Positions 9,786-19,302 are shown, numbered from the stretch's first letter. The stretch is 64,000 nt of DNA from Candidatus Stahliibacteriota bacterium (GCA_030602565.1 JAUVZL010000004.1:1-64000); one strand, 5' to 3'. A program made the numbers and translations. The notes: generated by a model from the letters alone, not told the origin.

Positions 9786-11200
9786 TTTACTTTGAGTTCT
9801 TTTATTGCTTTTACTTCATCAAGCCGACGCACGGGCGTGTTATGGGGTGCTGATTTCAGGATGTCGGGGGTGTCTTTAGCTTCCTTGCGTATTTGTTTCA
9901 TTACTGCAATAAAGTGATCCAGGGTTTCCTTTGGTTCGCTGTCAGTCGGTTCAATCATCAGTGCCTCGCTAACGATTAGTGGGAAATACACAGTAGGTGC
10001 GTGCAGACCGAAATCCAGGAGTCTTTTTGCGACATCAAGCGTCTTGACTCCGTAGTCGCGCAGGGCTTTGCCAGATAAAACCCCTTCATGCATGCAATAA
10101 CCTTTAAACGGTAAATAATAATCATGTTTTAATGATTGAATTATATAATTCGCATTGAGAATCGCTGACTTGGATATTTCTTTTAATCCTTGTTCACCAA
10201 CCATCCTTAAGTAAGTATAAGCTCGCACCAGGACGAGAAAATTACCGTAAAAAGTCTGGACTTTACCGATCGTGTCAGGTAAATCATAATCCAAGGTGTA
10301 GTTATTTTCTTTCTTTGAAACGATAGGGACCGGCAGATAGGGGGCAAGGGTTTTGATAACTGCAACCGGACCTGAACCAGGACCACCGCCGCCATGGGGT
10401 GTTGAAAATGTCTTATGGAGGTTGAAATGGACTGCATCAAAACCCAGGTCACCGGGTCGCGTAATACCCAGTAGCGCATTGAGATTGGCACCATCAAGGT
10501 AAACAAAACCGCCCTTTTCGTGGACAATGTTAGTAATTTCGTTAACCTCTTTTTCAAAAAGCCCCAAGGTATTGGGATTGGTCAGCATGAGTCCGGCAAC
10601 TTCTTCGTTCATGAGTTCTTTGAGTTTATTAACATCGACGAGTCCTTGATCATTTGATGGTTGCGTAATGGGTTTGAACCCCGAAAAGTTCACGCTCGCT
10701 GGGTTAGTTCCGTGTGCTGAATCAGGTACCAGGATATACTGACGCTGCTCATTCTGTTTGTTAAAATGAGCTTTAAACATGCTGATTGCGGTGAATTCGC
10801 CTTGGGCACCGGCGGCTGGTTGCAATGTTATTGCATCAAGGTTCACGATCTTCTTTAAATAATCACCCAATTCATACATTAACCTCAAGGCGCCTTGAGC
10901 AGTTTTTTCTGGTTGTAAAGGGTGGACATCAGTAAAACCGGCGAGCCGCGACGTTTCTTCGTTGATCTTTGGATTATACTTCATTGTGCAAGAACCAAGT
11001 GGGTAGAAATTTTTATCGATGTGATGATTCATCGAGGAGAGGTTGACAAAGTGCCGCATTATTTGAGGTTCACTCACTTCAGGTAATTCAGCGATTTTCT
11101 TGCGACGAAAGCGAGCGGAGATTTCAAACTCGGGAACATCACAATCAGACAATGAGTAGCCTTTACGTCCTGGTTTTGATACTTCAAAAATAAGTTCCAT
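9761..11200 (-). CDS. gcvPB: Glycine dehydrogenase (decarboxylating) subunit 2
   Basis: 479 residues, the typical length of the separate beta subunit of the glycine cleavage P-protein. It decarboxylates glycine with PLP and passes the aminomethyl group to lipoyl GcvH. The PLP lysine is Lys263 in NLHKTFSTPHGGGGPG, and the substrate region FYPLGSCTMKYNP is intact. The partner subunit gcvPA and gcvH/gcvT are not in the window; this gene is followed directly by a small unknown gene and the GlmL-like ATPase. The glyA-like gene at 41346 belongs to the same one-carbon pathway. No glycine riboswitch is visible in the 9-nt gap upstream. Confidence 0.96.
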   Translation of the reverse strand: MELIFEVSKPGRKGYSLSDCDVPEFEISARFRRKKIAELPEVSEPQIMRHFVNLSSMNHHIDKNFYPLGSCTMKYNPKINEETSRLAGFTDVHPLQPEKTAQGALRLMYELGDYLKKIVNLDAITLQPAAGAQGEFTAISMFKAHFNKQNEQRQYILVPDSAHGTNPASVNFSGFKPITQPSNDQGLVDVNKLKELMNEEVAGLMLTNPNTLGLFEKEVNEITNIVHEKGGFVYLDGANLNALLGITRPGDLGFDAVHFNLHKTFSTPHGGGGPGSGPVAVIKTLAPYLPVPIVSKKENNYTLDYDLPDTIGKVQTFYGNFLVLVRAYTYLRMVGEQGLKEISKSAILNANYIIQSLKHDYYLPFKGYCMHEGVLSGKALRDYGVKTLDVAKRLLDFGLHAPTVYFPLIVSEALMIEPTDSEPKETLDHFIAVMKQIRKEAKDTPDILKSAPHNTPVRRLDEVKAIKELKVKWTSQNLK

Positions 11201-11209
11201 TTAACTTCT

Positions 11210-11407
11210 TTATTTCTTCTTATAAAATTCTGCAAAACGTGCAAAAGACCGGTCATAGGTCTTTTCAATATCATCAGGAAAGCAGCAAGCGGGTAATTCG
11301 TTCATGGCTAGATGGTAGCTGATGCATTCACAACACTTACCCTTGCGCGCACACGGTTCATAAGTACAATTGCAATGCTTTAAATTGGCTTCTATATTGC
11401 ACTCCAT
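11210..11407 (-). CDS. Small cysteine-rich protein of DUF6485 type
   Basis: 65 residues from the ATG at 11407 ([16 protein letters not shown]). Eight cysteines occur as C, CxC, C, CC and CC clusters ([18 protein letters not shown] and LPACCFP), which suggests metal binding. The frame remains open further upstream, but that stretch is the promoter. A near-perfect promoter places transcription start at or within a base or two of the ATG and there is no Shine-Dalgarno sequence, so the mRNA is probably leaderless. The stop is 9 nt before gcvPB, so the two are likely cotranscribed. Function is unknown. Confidence 0.8.
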   Translation of the reverse strand: MECNIEANLKHCNCTYEPCARKGKCCECISYHLAMNELPACCFPDDIEKTYDRSFARFAEFYKKK

Positions 11408-11414
11408 GGCTAAT

Positions 11415-11442
11415 ATTATATATAGAATAGGTTTGATGTCAA
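11415..11442 (-). promoter_or_regulatory. Consensus promoter, leaderless, for the DUF6485 gene / gcvPB operon
   Basis: TTGACA, 16-bp spacer, TATAAT on the minus strand; only 7 nt lie between the -10 box and the ATG. Confidence 0.75.
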
Positions 11443-11583
11443 CTGGACAATTTGTATTTAAATTAGATGAACATGTTGAACGGTTATCAAGAAAAAACAT
11501 TCAAACTGTTCTTATTAGATAAAAAAGAAGGTTTTATACCACGCGTGTAGCACTTTTTTGACTATCTTAAGAACGAAAATTCC

Positions 11584-11611
11584 TTGACATTTAGCCGAAG
11601 GAAGATATTAT
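11584..11611 (+). promoter_or_regulatory. Promoter of the saccharopine-dehydrogenase-like gene
   Basis: TTGACA, 16-bp spacer, TATTAT. A ribosome site (AAAGGAGA) follows before the ATG at 11636. Divergent from the promoter at 11415-11442. Confidence 0.65.
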
Positions 11612-11635
11612 CTTCAATATTGAAAGGAGATAGAA

Positions 11636-12874
11636 ATGAAAATATTGGTTTTTGGTGGTTCCGGTAAGATCGGTTCAGCTGTTGCCTGGGACTTAGTGAA
11701 AGATAAAGAAATCACTGGTGTGGGATTGGTTGGTAGAAACAAGGGTACTCTTGAAAAAGTAAAGAACTGGATTGGCAGCGATAAGGTCCATGTACATATA
11801 CTCGACATCAACGATAAACAAGCTACCATGGATTTGATGAGGGAGTATGATGTTGGTGCTCTTGCTTTGCCCAATAGAAAGACGAGTTACAAGGTTGTCC
11901 ATACTGCAATTGAAGCTGGTTTGCACATCGTTGACACGATTGAGGAATTTCACCGTACACCAGACGCTTACGAAATCGAAGGCCTGGAGATTCCTAAAGA
12001 AATGTCGCTGGAGGAGTACGGTGAGTGGCTCCACAGCAGAGCAGTTGAAAACAACGTGACCTTTGTGGACGGCATGGGTTTTGCTCCGGGCTTAAGCAAT
12101 GTTACACTGGGTGAGGGTATAAGAAAGATCGATGAGGCTGAGAAAGCAGTTGCCAGGGTGGGTGGAATTCCTTCAAAAGAGGCAGCGCAACGCCATCCCC
12201 TTCGTTACATGATCACCTGGGCTTTTGAGCACGTCCTGCGGGAGTATATGATTAAACTGAAGGTCATAAAGGGTGGCAAGATCGTTGACGTCGATGCGGC
12301 AACCGAGCTGGAACCGTTTCGCTTTGACAAGTTTGGAAAGGATGAAGAGCTGGTATGCGCCATTACACCTGGGATGCCGAGTTTTCTTTTTACACGATCG
12401 CAACTAAAGGAATTTGCCGAGAAGACCGTGCGCTGGCCTGGCCACTGGCAAGGTGTCCATACGCTGAAAGAGTGTGGCATGCTCGACATCGAGCCAGTTG
12501 ATTTTAAAGGAAGCAAGATTGTACCCCGAGAATTCTTGCTTTCGATCATCACACCCCGTTTGGTCCCGGGTAAAGGAGAAACCGATGTCTGCGTTATGTA
12601 CAATACCTTGATCGGTAAAAAGGACGGTAAAAAAGTGAAGATCGAATATTACATGTGGGACGAGCCGCGTGAACCAAAAGAGATATCCGCAATGATGCGG
12701 GTAACCGGATTCCCTCTGGCAATTACCGCCGCGATGATTGCCAAGGGCAAAATTACGGAAAAAGGCATTGTTGCGCCTGAAGATGCGATTAAAGGTGACC
12801 TTTACACCGAATTCATGGACGAACTCAAAAGGCGCCAAATAGACATATTAGAGGTTTTTGAAACCATAGAGTAG
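11636..12874 (+). CDS. Saccharopine dehydrogenase-like NAD(P)-dependent oxidoreductase
   Basis: 412 residues. An N-terminal Rossmann fold begins at once (KILVFGGSGKIGSAVA, residues 2-17). The central part has DGMGFAPGLSN, characteristic of the C-terminal catalytic domain shared by saccharopine reductase, lysine-ketoglutarate reductase and carboxynorspermidine dehydrogenase. The family acts on amino-acid or polyamine imines; the exact substrate cannot be read from the sequence. It is a single-gene transcription unit with its own promoter, a good ribosome site and a strong terminator directly after the stop. The spermidine-synthase-like gene at 2974 is on the other strand and gives no firm link. 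Confidence 0.85.
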   Translation: MKILVFGGSGKIGSAVAWDLVKDKEITGVGLVGRNKGTLEKVKNWIGSDKVHVHILDINDKQATMDLMREYDVGALALPNRKTSYKVVHTAIEAGLHIVDTIEEFHRTPDAYEIEGLEIPKEMSLEEYGEWLHSRAVENNVTFVDGMGFAPGLSNVTLGEGIRKIDEAEKAVARVGGIPSKEAAQRHPLRYMITWAFEHVLREYMIKLKVIKGGKIVDVDAATELEPFRFDKFGKDEELVCAITPGMPSFLFTRSQLKEFAEKTVRWPGHWQGVHTLKECGMLDIEPVDFKGSKIVPREFLLSIITPRLVPGKGETDVCVMYNTLIGKKDGKKVKIEYYMWDEPREPKEISAMMRVTGFPLAITAAMIAKGKITEKGIVAPEDAIKGDLYTEFMDELKRRQIDILEVFETIE

Positions 12875-12892
12875 TCTGTGCAACAGAATCGC

Positions 12893-12927
12893 CCCCACAC
12901 CAAAGATTTTGGTGTGGGGTTTTTTTT
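12893..12927 (+). terminator. Rho-independent terminator
   Basis: A 12-bp perfect stem (CCCCACACCAAA with TTTGGTGTGGGG, 3-base loop) is followed by a run of eight T. It ends the unit starting at 11636 and lies just before the end of the convergent tricorn gene. Confidence 0.93.
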
Positions 12928-12930
12928 CGC

Positions 12931-15900
12931 TTAACCCAGCTTAGTAGGCAGCTTCAGACTCGGTCTTTTCCCAAACTTGGGGATCTTGGGCGGTCTCTTT
13001 TTCATTAACTTCAGACATTCTTTTACGCCTCTTGTTAGTTGTGGGTCGCGACCTTTAACATAATCCTGCGGTCTGTTCTCAACTTCGATATCCGGGTCAG
13101 TTCCGTAATTCTCCACATGCCAGCCGACGTCAATAAACCAGAAAGAGTATTCTGGTTGGGTAGTCAAACCACCGTCAGACAAGGCATAATATGGAGAAAT
13201 GCCGATAACGCCACCCCAGGTTCGTTTTCCAATAAGCGGTCCGAGCTTATATAATTTGAAGGCATGGCTGAATATGTCGCCATCTGAGCCGGCGTTTTCA
13301 TTGGTTAAACAGACAATTGGACCAAGTACTGATTCTGAAGGATATGGTTCAGGCGGTGCCCAACGTTGAATGTCATAGCCGACTCTCTTACGTGCCAATT
13401 TTTCAAGGAGGAGTTCTGAAACGTGGCCGCCGCGATTGAACCTGACGTCGACGATAAGACCTGGATATTGAATTTCACTCAAGAAATAGCGATGGAATTC
13501 AGCAAATCCAGCGGGTCCCATATCTGGGATATGGACATATCCTATCTTGTGCTTGCTCGCCTGGTGGATCTTTGCGCGGTTTACCTCAACCCAATCACGG
13601 TAGCGCGCCCCGGCTTCATCCTTAAGAGCTTTTACGGTAACCGTTTTTTTGTTTCTTCCTTTTGAATTTGCCGTGGTTATGGCGAGCTCTACACCTGCAC
13701 GATTGACCAGCATCTCCCCGGGCAATGTTTTTTTGTGGATTCTTTTGCCGTCGATGCTGAATAGGAGGTCGCCTTTTTTGATATTCAATCCTGGTGCGAG
13801 CAAAGGCGAAGTCTTGGATTGATCCCAGGGGTCCCCTTTGACAATGTTTGTTATGCAATACGCATTGAATTTCCGGTCGTATGCCAAATCAGCGCCAATA
13901 AAGCCCTGTCTGTACTGGGGATGTTTTCGGTAGTCGCCACCCCATTCATAGGCGTGTGAAGTACCAAGTTCACCCTGCATTTCCCAGATTAGATCAGAGA
14001 ATTCTGTGCGTGTACCGAGTCGGTCCAGCAAAGGCAGGTATTTTTTGTACACCTTTTTCCAATCGATCCCTGACATATCTTTGGTCCAGAAATGATCGCG
14101 CTGCAAACGCCAGACATCGCGGTACATCTGGCGCCATTCATTGCGCGGTTCAACAAGTACTTTTATGCGCGCGAGATCAAGCCAACCGCTTTTTGGTCCG
14201 ACCGGATCTTTTTGGAGTTTCTCATCTAGTTTTTCAACCGGTTTAGCAACCCTCAATCGATTTTGTGCTCGGTATACAAGGATTTCACCGCTTTGAGAGA
14301 CTTTGAAACTGACGATGCCTGAAGTGATGATACCTGCCTTTTGCTCCTTAAGGTCAAAGACATGGAGTGTCGCCTTGGATTGGACAGCCTCAGTAAACCA
14401 TGATTCAATACCGCCGATGATTGGAGATTTCGTGTACAAAACCTTATCCTTGATCCCCCAAATCTGTTGGTATATGCCAGCTTGCACTGGAAAAGGTATG
14501 ACCCGATCTTGAATACCTGAAATGTCGATTTTTAAACGCTTTAACGGCTTCTTGGATTGTAACATCGTCTTGTCAGAAGCCGGCATCTGGAGTCCTTTTG
14601 GTGGGATCTGGGTGTACTTAAATGGTGAAGCTGTATCTTTACTCAGGGTTATTAGATAAGGTTTCATATTTGCTGGAAAGCCGAGCTCAAACTGCATTGT
14701 GTCATATACCGGGTCAAAATGCCGATTCGACAAAAAATAGAGGTAATTGCCATCAGGGTCAAAGTTCGGTGAGAAATCCCATAATACAGTCCTTGTGGCA
14801 ACATACGTCTTGCTGGTCCTGGTATTGCATAATTTGATACACTGAGTCCTTGTTGAATTCGTGAAACTATAGGCAAGCCACGTACCGTCGGGTGACCAGG
14901 TTATTCCGTTGATTCGATAATATTTGCTCCGGTCGAGTACTATGCGCTTCTTTGATTTTAGATTCACAAGGATCAATTCAAAACGATGATTGGTTAGGGC
15001 AACCAGTGGTTTGGTTGGCGAAGGTTCAAGTTCGATCGGTCGACCAATATCCAACATGGGAAGGTTTTCTACTTTCTTACTGCCTTTAGTATGGTGGATT
15101 TGCAGAGCATCTTCACCTTTGTCATCAGTGACGACAATCAGGTGTTTTCCATCTGAGAGCCATCGGCCAAGACGGTAACGCGCCTTGGTTGTTTGTCCGG
15201 CTTGCATTACCGGACCTTCCCAGTTCGACATTGAAAAAACCTTGCCGCGACTCGTTACTGAAACCATCTCACCTTTAGGGTGTACTGAGTAGTCTTCTAA
15301 ATAATCTGCTGCATTGACAAATTTGCGATTAGTTTGAACACGCGGACTATGGTACTGGATTCTTACTTTCTTTGATTTACCTTGCGCAGGATAGTAGACA
15401 TATAAGTCACCTCCAGCCTGGTATGTGATGTTTTTGCCATCAGTACTTGCATTTCTCACGTAGAAGTCAGTGTGAATGGTGTGGCGCTGTAGTCCTTTAC
15501 CACTTGGCAAACATGAGTAGATATTGCCGATACCTTCATGATCACATATGAAATAGATCCTTTTGCCAATCCACATCGGTGAGGCGAAATTTCCCTTAAG
15601 GTCTATCAACTTGTTAAAATTGCCGCTGCCGCGCGCATCTATCCAGAGTACGCCCGCAGTACCTCCACGATATCTTTTCCAGCGTGCCGGATCAGCGGTG
15701 TACCGACCAATGACAACACTTGAACCAGGACCAAATGAAATCTGGGTAGCTGGTCCAACGCGAATGATTCTCGGTGTGTCCTTATATTTACTTACTGAAT
15801 AGATGTACATCGTCCTTAAATACCACTGTTTAGTATTGCTCGCGAAAATGATTCGCTTGCTGTCATGACTCCAGCCAACTACGGTGCAAGTGGTGCCTAA

Positions 15901-16146
15901 GTAAGTCAACCTTTTTGCAGTTCCACCTTGGGCTGGCATAGAGTATATTTCAGATTGTCCTTCTTCAAAACCGACAAATGCAACATCCTTGCCATCAGGT
16001 GAAATCAAAGGGTGGCTTACTTGAGCGAGGTTTGAGGTCAACCTTCGTGCCATACCGCCCGGTGCAGGAACTGTCCAAAGATCATCTTCGCAAACAAAGA
16101 TAATCGTATTTTTATTAATTGTTGAAAAACGATAATAACCTTGCAT
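12931..16146 (-). CDS. Tricorn-type S41 serine peptidase
   Basis: 1071 residues, the size of Thermoplasma tricorn. The N-terminal half is two beta-propellers (WTVPAPGGMARRL, SPDGKDVAFVG, SPDGTWLAYS repeats). A PDZ-like segment follows (DLLFSIDGKRIHKK, about residue 805), then the S41 catalytic core. Likely catalytic residues are His731 in GTSHAYEW, and Ser954-Asp955 in NENAGSDGD; the Gly-rich DVRFNRGGHVSE is the core motif before the serine. No signal peptide is present, so a cytoplasmic peptidase that trims oligopeptides is expected. It has its own promoter and converges with the gene at 11636. Confidence 0.93.
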   Translation of the reverse strand: MQGYYRFSTINKNTIIFVCEDDLWTVPAPGGMARRLTSNLAQVSHPLISPDGKDVAFVGFEEGQSEIYSMPAQGGTAKRLTYLGTTCTVVGWSHDSKRIIFASNTKQWYLRTMYIYSVSKYKDTPRIIRVGPATQISFGPGSSVVIGRYTADPARWKRYRGGTAGVLWIDARGSGNFNKLIDLKGNFASPMWIGKRIYFICDHEGIGNIYSCLPSGKGLQRHTIHTDFYVRNASTDGKNITYQAGGDLYVYYPAQGKSKKVRIQYHSPRVQTNRKFVNAADYLEDYSVHPKGEMVSVTSRGKVFSMSNWEGPVMQAGQTTKARYRLGRWLSDGKHLIVVTDDKGEDALQIHHTKGSKKVENLPMLDIGRPIELEPSPTKPLVALTNHRFELILVNLKSKKRIVLDRSKYYRINGITWSPDGTWLAYSFTNSTRTQCIKLCNTRTSKTYVATRTVLWDFSPNFDPDGNYLYFLSNRHFDPVYDTMQFELGFPANMKPYLITLSKDTASPFKYTQIPPKGLQMPASDKTMLQSKKPLKRLKIDISGIQDRVIPFPVQAGIYQQIWGIKDKVLYTKSPIIGGIESWFTEAVQSKATLHVFDLKEQKAGIITSGIVSFKVSQSGEILVYRAQNRLRVAKPVEKLDEKLQKDPVGPKSGWLDLARIKVLVEPRNEWRQMYRDVWRLQRDHFWTKDMSGIDWKKVYKKYLPLLDRLGTRTEFSDLIWEMQGELGTSHAYEWGGDYRKHPQYRQGFIGADLAYDRKFNAYCITNIVKGDPWDQSKTSPLLAPGLNIKKGDLLFSIDGKRIHKKTLPGEMLVNRAGVELAITTANSKGRNKKTVTVKALKDEAGARYRDWVEVNRAKIHQASKHKIGYVHIPDMGPAGFAEFHRYFLSEIQYPGLIVDVRFNRGGHVSELLLEKLARKRVGYDIQRWAPPEPYPSESVLGPIVCLTNENAGSDGDIFSHAFKLYKLGPLIGKRTWGGVIGISPYYALSDGGLTTQPEYSFWFIDVGWHVENYGTDPDIEVENRPQDYVKGRDPQLTRGVKECLKLMKKRPPKIPKFGKRPSLKLPTKLG

Positions 16147-16175
16147 ATAATCTCCTTGTTTGTTTTATTATTTTT

Positions 16176-16203
16176 ATTATAATGATAATCACGCCAGATG
16201 CAA
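16176..16203 (-). promoter_or_regulatory. Promoter of the tricorn gene
   Basis: TTGCAT, 16-bp spacer, TATAAT on the minus strand; an AAGGAGA ribosome site precedes the ATG at 16146. Confidence 0.6.
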
Positions 16204-16228
16204 GTCTTGAATCACCTTGCTCTTTGTC

Positions 16229-16256
16229 TTGACATATTATTTATTTAGAATAGACT
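16229..16256 (+). promoter_or_regulatory. Promoter of the lipoprotein-birA-coaX-tsaE-tsaB-rimI run
   Basis: TTGACA, 16-bp spacer, TAGACT. AAGGAGG follows close to the start codons at 16270/16273. Confidence 0.55.
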
Positions 16257-16272
16257 AATATAAGGAGGTATG

Positions 16273-16776
16273 ATGAAAATATGGGTTTGCTTTGTTTTAC
16301 CGCTGATTATTATTGGCTGTGCTGGTCAGGGCGCGATTGAGTTCGGCATTAATGATGGCGCGCTCTTTGACGGCACCCTCGGTGATATCAGTATGACCGT
16401 TACGAGAATTGAGATGCCTGAAGGTGATGTATACACAATGGTCTGGGAAGGTGCAAAAGAAGTGGTCGTTGCCCTCGGGGTTGCTGATTTCGTTAGTATC
16501 ACTGATCGCTATGTTGAGGTAACCCCAGGTTCTTATCAGAATGTCAGGTTGACTGTTGAATCAGTACGTTATATACAGGATAGCAAAAGTGTTCTACTTA
16601 TTGATACATCATACCGATTTACTGCCACTGCATTCTCAGCACTTCCCGTCGCAGAGAATTTCGATCAAGAATTTGTCGTCGGTATTATGAGCACAACATG
16701 GTTTGATATTGATCCGCCAAAGATCAAGGACGGGTACGTAGCGTTTCAAGGAGCATCGCTTAAGATTAATTATTAA
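16273..16776 (+). CDS. Lipoprotein resembling DUF4382 proteins
   Basis: 167 residues from the ATG at 16273; the in-frame ATG at 16270 is only one base from the GGAGG site, so the second ATG is preferred. The N-terminus is a short lipoprotein signal ending in the lipobox LIIIGC. The mature part is predicted all-beta: MTVTRIEMPEG, then VVVALGVADF, and VTPGSYQNVRLTVESV, which matches the build of DUF4382 domains (a Tyr/Gln-rich 'aG-Y' strand before a long strand). Function is unknown; it should be anchored in the outer or inner membrane. It is the first gene of the run and birA starts 5 nt after its stop. Confidence 0.75.
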   Translation: MKIWVCFVLPLIIIGCAGQGAIEFGINDGALFDGTLGDISMTVTRIEMPEGDVYTMVWEGAKEVVVALGVADFVSITDRYVEVTPGSYQNVRLTVESVRYIQDSKSVLLIDTSYRFTATAFSALPVAENFDQEFVVGIMSTTWFDIDPPKIKDGYVAFQGASLKINY

Positions 16777-16781
16777 TCTTA

Positions 16782-17477
16782 ATGATCAAGCAGATCATCA
16801 GGTTCAAAACAGTAGTATCGACACAAGATACAGCAAAGAGATTTGTAAGTCAAAATAAAGAGCTGGCGATTTCCTCTTTACATCAGAAAAAAGGTCGCGG
16901 TAGACAGGGCCGGACATGGTATTCACCAGCCGGGGGATTATATGTTTCACTTTTGCTTTTTCCACGTACTCAGCTGAGTTCGATCCCCATGTTGGCATCT
17001 CTGGCCGTGGTGAAGGTCCTGGAAGATTATGGTTTTTCCCGGATATCAATACACTGGCCCAATGATGTCCTGCTCAATCAGAAAAAAGTATCAGGTATCA
17101 TATGTGAGCAGTTCAAGAATGCAATTATCTGCGGGATAGGTTTGAATGTCAATAATGATGACTTTTCACCGAGATTAGAAAATGCCACATCTCTCAAGAT
17201 CGATGCAGGAAAGACTTTTGATATCGACGAGATACTCAGTCATTTTATCGGCAAATTCAATCCGCTGTACAACGAGTTGCAGAGTCTGGGAATAAAGGTG
17301 AAGGAGGTATTGAATTACATCGATAGTATTGGCGAACCAGTTGAAGTGGTTACGTCCAAGGGCGTTATCAGGGGTTCGGTGTATGATATTGATGATGATT
17401 GGGCGCTTTTACTGAGAGATGAAACTGGGATGATCAGGAAGTTCTATTACGGTGATGTCCGCAAGTTGAGATGGTAG
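16782..17477 (+). CDS. birA: Biotin--[acetyl-CoA-carboxylase] ligase
   Basis: 231 residues, the short form without an N-terminal DNA-binding domain, so it is an enzyme only and not a repressor. It attaches biotin to the carboxyl carrier protein via biotinyl-AMP. The nucleotide loop GRGRQGRTWYSPAGG, the WPNDVL motif with following KVSGI lysine, and GIGLNVN are all in place. A small C-terminal SH3-like domain (GVIRGSVYDIDDDWALLL) completes the protein. The end overlaps the coaX start by 7 nt. Confidence 0.93.
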   Translation: MIKQIIRFKTVVSTQDTAKRFVSQNKELAISSLHQKKGRGRQGRTWYSPAGGLYVSLLLFPRTQLSSIPMLASLAVVKVLEDYGFSRISIHWPNDVLLNQKKVSGIICEQFKNAIICGIGLNVNNDDFSPRLENATSLKIDAGKTFDIDEILSHFIGKFNPLYNELQSLGIKVKEVLNYIDSIGEPVEVVTSKGVIRGSVYDIDDDWALLLRDETGMIRKFYYGDVRKLRW

Positions 17478-18208
17478 CCGCTTTTGACATTGGTAATTCA
17501 AACATCCATCTTGGTGTGTATCGCGGTGGGCGTCTTGTGAAAAGAACAGTATCGCCAGTACATAGTAAACATATTGAGTGCGACCTAATGAAGATGCTGG
17601 ACAGAAAAAAAATTACTGGTGCCGCTATTGCTTCAGTTAAACCCAAGCTTACATCAAAAGTAGTGCGTTTTCTCAAAGGCCAATACAGGATAGAACCAGT
17701 CATTGTTTCCTCAAAAGTAGATTGTCATTTGAAATTTGACTATCACAAGCCAACGACGCTTGGTGCAGACCGTATTGCTAATGCAGTCGGTGGCTTGGCG
17801 CGGTATAAAAAAGATCTGCTCATCGCGAGTTTTGGAACGGCGACGACCCTTGATATTGTTTTAAAGGACGGTCATTACTTGGGTGGACTTATCACACCAG
17901 GTGTGGGTTTACTCTTGGATGGGCTTACAAGCCGAACCGCACTTTTGCAAAAAGTCGCTCTTCAAGCACCCCGTAGGTTCATCGCTCAAAGTACAGAAGA
18001 GTGTATTCAGTCAGGTGTTGTCAACGGTGCGGTAGTGATGATCCAAGGGCTTATCCAGGGGATAAGGCGGGAATGTAAGAAGAGATTACTATGTGTTGCG
18101 ACTGGAGGCTGGGGTCAGTTTATGGCAAAGCAGGTTAAGCAAATCGCTTGTTTTGATCAAGATCTTGCTACCTTTGGAGTTTTCAAAATATATGAATACA
18201 ACGCATGA
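17471..18208 (+). CDS. coaX: Type III pantothenate kinase
   Basis: 245 residues. CoaX phosphorylates pantothenate, the first step of CoA synthesis. Motifs: DIGNSNIHLG (phosphate 1, residues 5-14), GADRIANAVG, FGTATTLDIV (phosphate 2) and GGLITPGVGL. The size is typical of CoaX. Start at an ATG within the end of birA; the downstream tsaE begins 1 nt after its stop. The birA-coaX neighbourhood is common in many phyla. Confidence 0.95.
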   Translation: MVAAFDIGNSNIHLGVYRGGRLVKRTVSPVHSKHIECDLMKMLDRKKITGAAIASVKPKLTSKVVRFLKGQYRIEPVIVSSKVDCHLKFDYHKPTTLGADRIANAVGGLARYKKDLLIASFGTATTLDIVLKDGHYLGGLITPGVGLLLDGLTSRTALLQKVALQAPRRFIAQSTEECIQSGVVNGAVVMIQGLIQGIRRECKKRLLCVATGGWGQFMAKQVKQIACFDQDLATFGVFKIYEYNA

Positions 18209-18209
18209 C

Positions 18210-18635
18210 ATGAAACGTACCAGGAAAATAACATCGTCTTCTCCAAAAGAGACTATGGATCTCGGTAAGGCACTCGCTAGCGAGCTGAAACCAGGGGATA
18301 TCATCTGTCTGTACGGCGAATTAGGGAGCGGCAAGACTGTTTTTGTAAAGGGTGTATGTATGGGTTTGGGTGTTGAGGAAGAGGTTACCAGTTCAAGCTT
18401 TGTTATTGCAACTGAATATGAAGGGAGGATGCCGGTTGTTCATATCGACCTCTACCGTCTCGACAAGCAAGCATTGGATATGTTACTGATCGACGAGTAT
18501 TTTATTGAGGATGGTATTACCGTGATCGAATGGGCGGATCGACTCGATGCAAAATCGATCGCCGGTATCTATGTGAAAATTGTCATAGATGAGCAGAAAA
18601 AACGGGAGCTGACAATTGAAGATCTTAGGGATTGA
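18210..18635 (+). CDS. tsaE: tRNA t6A synthesis ATPase TsaE
   Basis: 141 residues from the ATG at 18210, chosen because it follows the coaX stop by one base; the long open frame upstream lies inside coaX. TsaE is the ATPase that drives the TsaB-TsaD complex in threonylcarbamoyladenosine synthesis at tRNA position 37. Walker A is GELGSGKT; the family motif HIDLYRL and EWADRL follow. The C-terminus overlaps tsaB by 20 nt, consistent with coupled translation of two partners of one complex. Confidence 0.93.
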   Translation: MKRTRKITSSSPKETMDLGKALASELKPGDIICLYGELGSGKTVFVKGVCMGLGVEEEVTSSSFVIATEYEGRMPVVHIDLYRLDKQALDMLLIDEYFIEDGITVIEWADRLDAKSIAGIYVKIVIDEQKKRELTIEDLRD

Positions 18636-19302
18636 AACATCATCGACTGTTTTTTCTTTGTCAGTGTATGAAGATAAGAGACTGCTTTGTGAAATTAAGA
18701 GGAGTCGTCAGCCACATAGCGGGTCTCGGGATGCTGGGCTGTTTACTGAAGCAAGGCAACTTATCGACGAATTCAACAAAGGAGAGATCACCGCGCTTGC
18801 GGTGAGCATTGGACCGGGGATGTTTACGTCGTTGAGAGTTGGCCTTAGTTTAGCTAAAGGGTTAGCTTTGGCAAAAGGGATCCCTACGGTTGCGGTAAAC
18901 ACACTCGATGTCATCGGCATTCCATTATCGTTTACAAAAGAACCTGTCATTGCCGTAATCAATGCATTCCATCAGGAAATATATGCTGCCGTATATGAAT
19001 GGGGTAAAAGAACGAGCGCGTATAAACTTACAACACCTGATATGGTTCTTGACCATATTGAAGGCAGTGCAATAATCGCTGGTTCTGGTGTTGATGTATT
19101 CAGAAAAAAAGGCTTGGCGATTAATAGCGAGAAGCTGATTTTCTTAGAAGAAGATTTTGTTTTACCTTCTGCAGTAAAAGTTGTGAGCATAGCGTTACCG
19201 AAAATCAAGGCGAAGGAATTTGACGACATTGAAGTACTTGAACCTTTTTATATAAAGAAGACCGATGCCGAGAGAAATTACAATAAGACCAATGTACCTT
19301 GA
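18616..19302 (+). CDS. tsaB: tRNA t6A synthesis subunit TsaB
   Basis: 228 residues from a TTG codon at 18616 inside the end of tsaE. TsaB is the inactive ASKHA partner of TsaD. Recognised by ILGIETSSTVFSLSV at the N-terminus, VSIGPGMFTSLRVG and VNTLDVI. The C-terminal part is shorter and more divergent than the core. TsaD is not in the window. The adjacent rimI overlaps by 38 nt. Confidence 0.93.
   Translation: MKILGIETSSTVFSLSVYEDKRLLCEIKRSRQPHSGSRDAGLFTEARQLIDEFNKGEITALAVSIGPGMFTSLRVGLSLAKGLALAKGIPTVAVNTLDVIGIPLSFTKEPVIAVINAFHQEIYAAVYEWGKRTSAYKLTTPDMVLDHIEGSAIIAGSGVDVFRKKGLAINSEKLIFLEEDFVLPSAVKVVSIALPKIKAKEFDDIEVLEPFYIKKTDAERNYNKTNVP

Noticed and set aside
11201-11500. Glycine riboswitch upstream of gcvPB
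   Set aside because: Only 9 nt separate the genes, and the region upstream of the DUF6485 gene is a promoter with no leader.
18093-18209. Upstream extension of TsaE into coaX
   Set aside because: The added residues are an out-of-frame reading of coaX. The ATG at 18210 follows the coaX stop by one base and gives the family's normal length.
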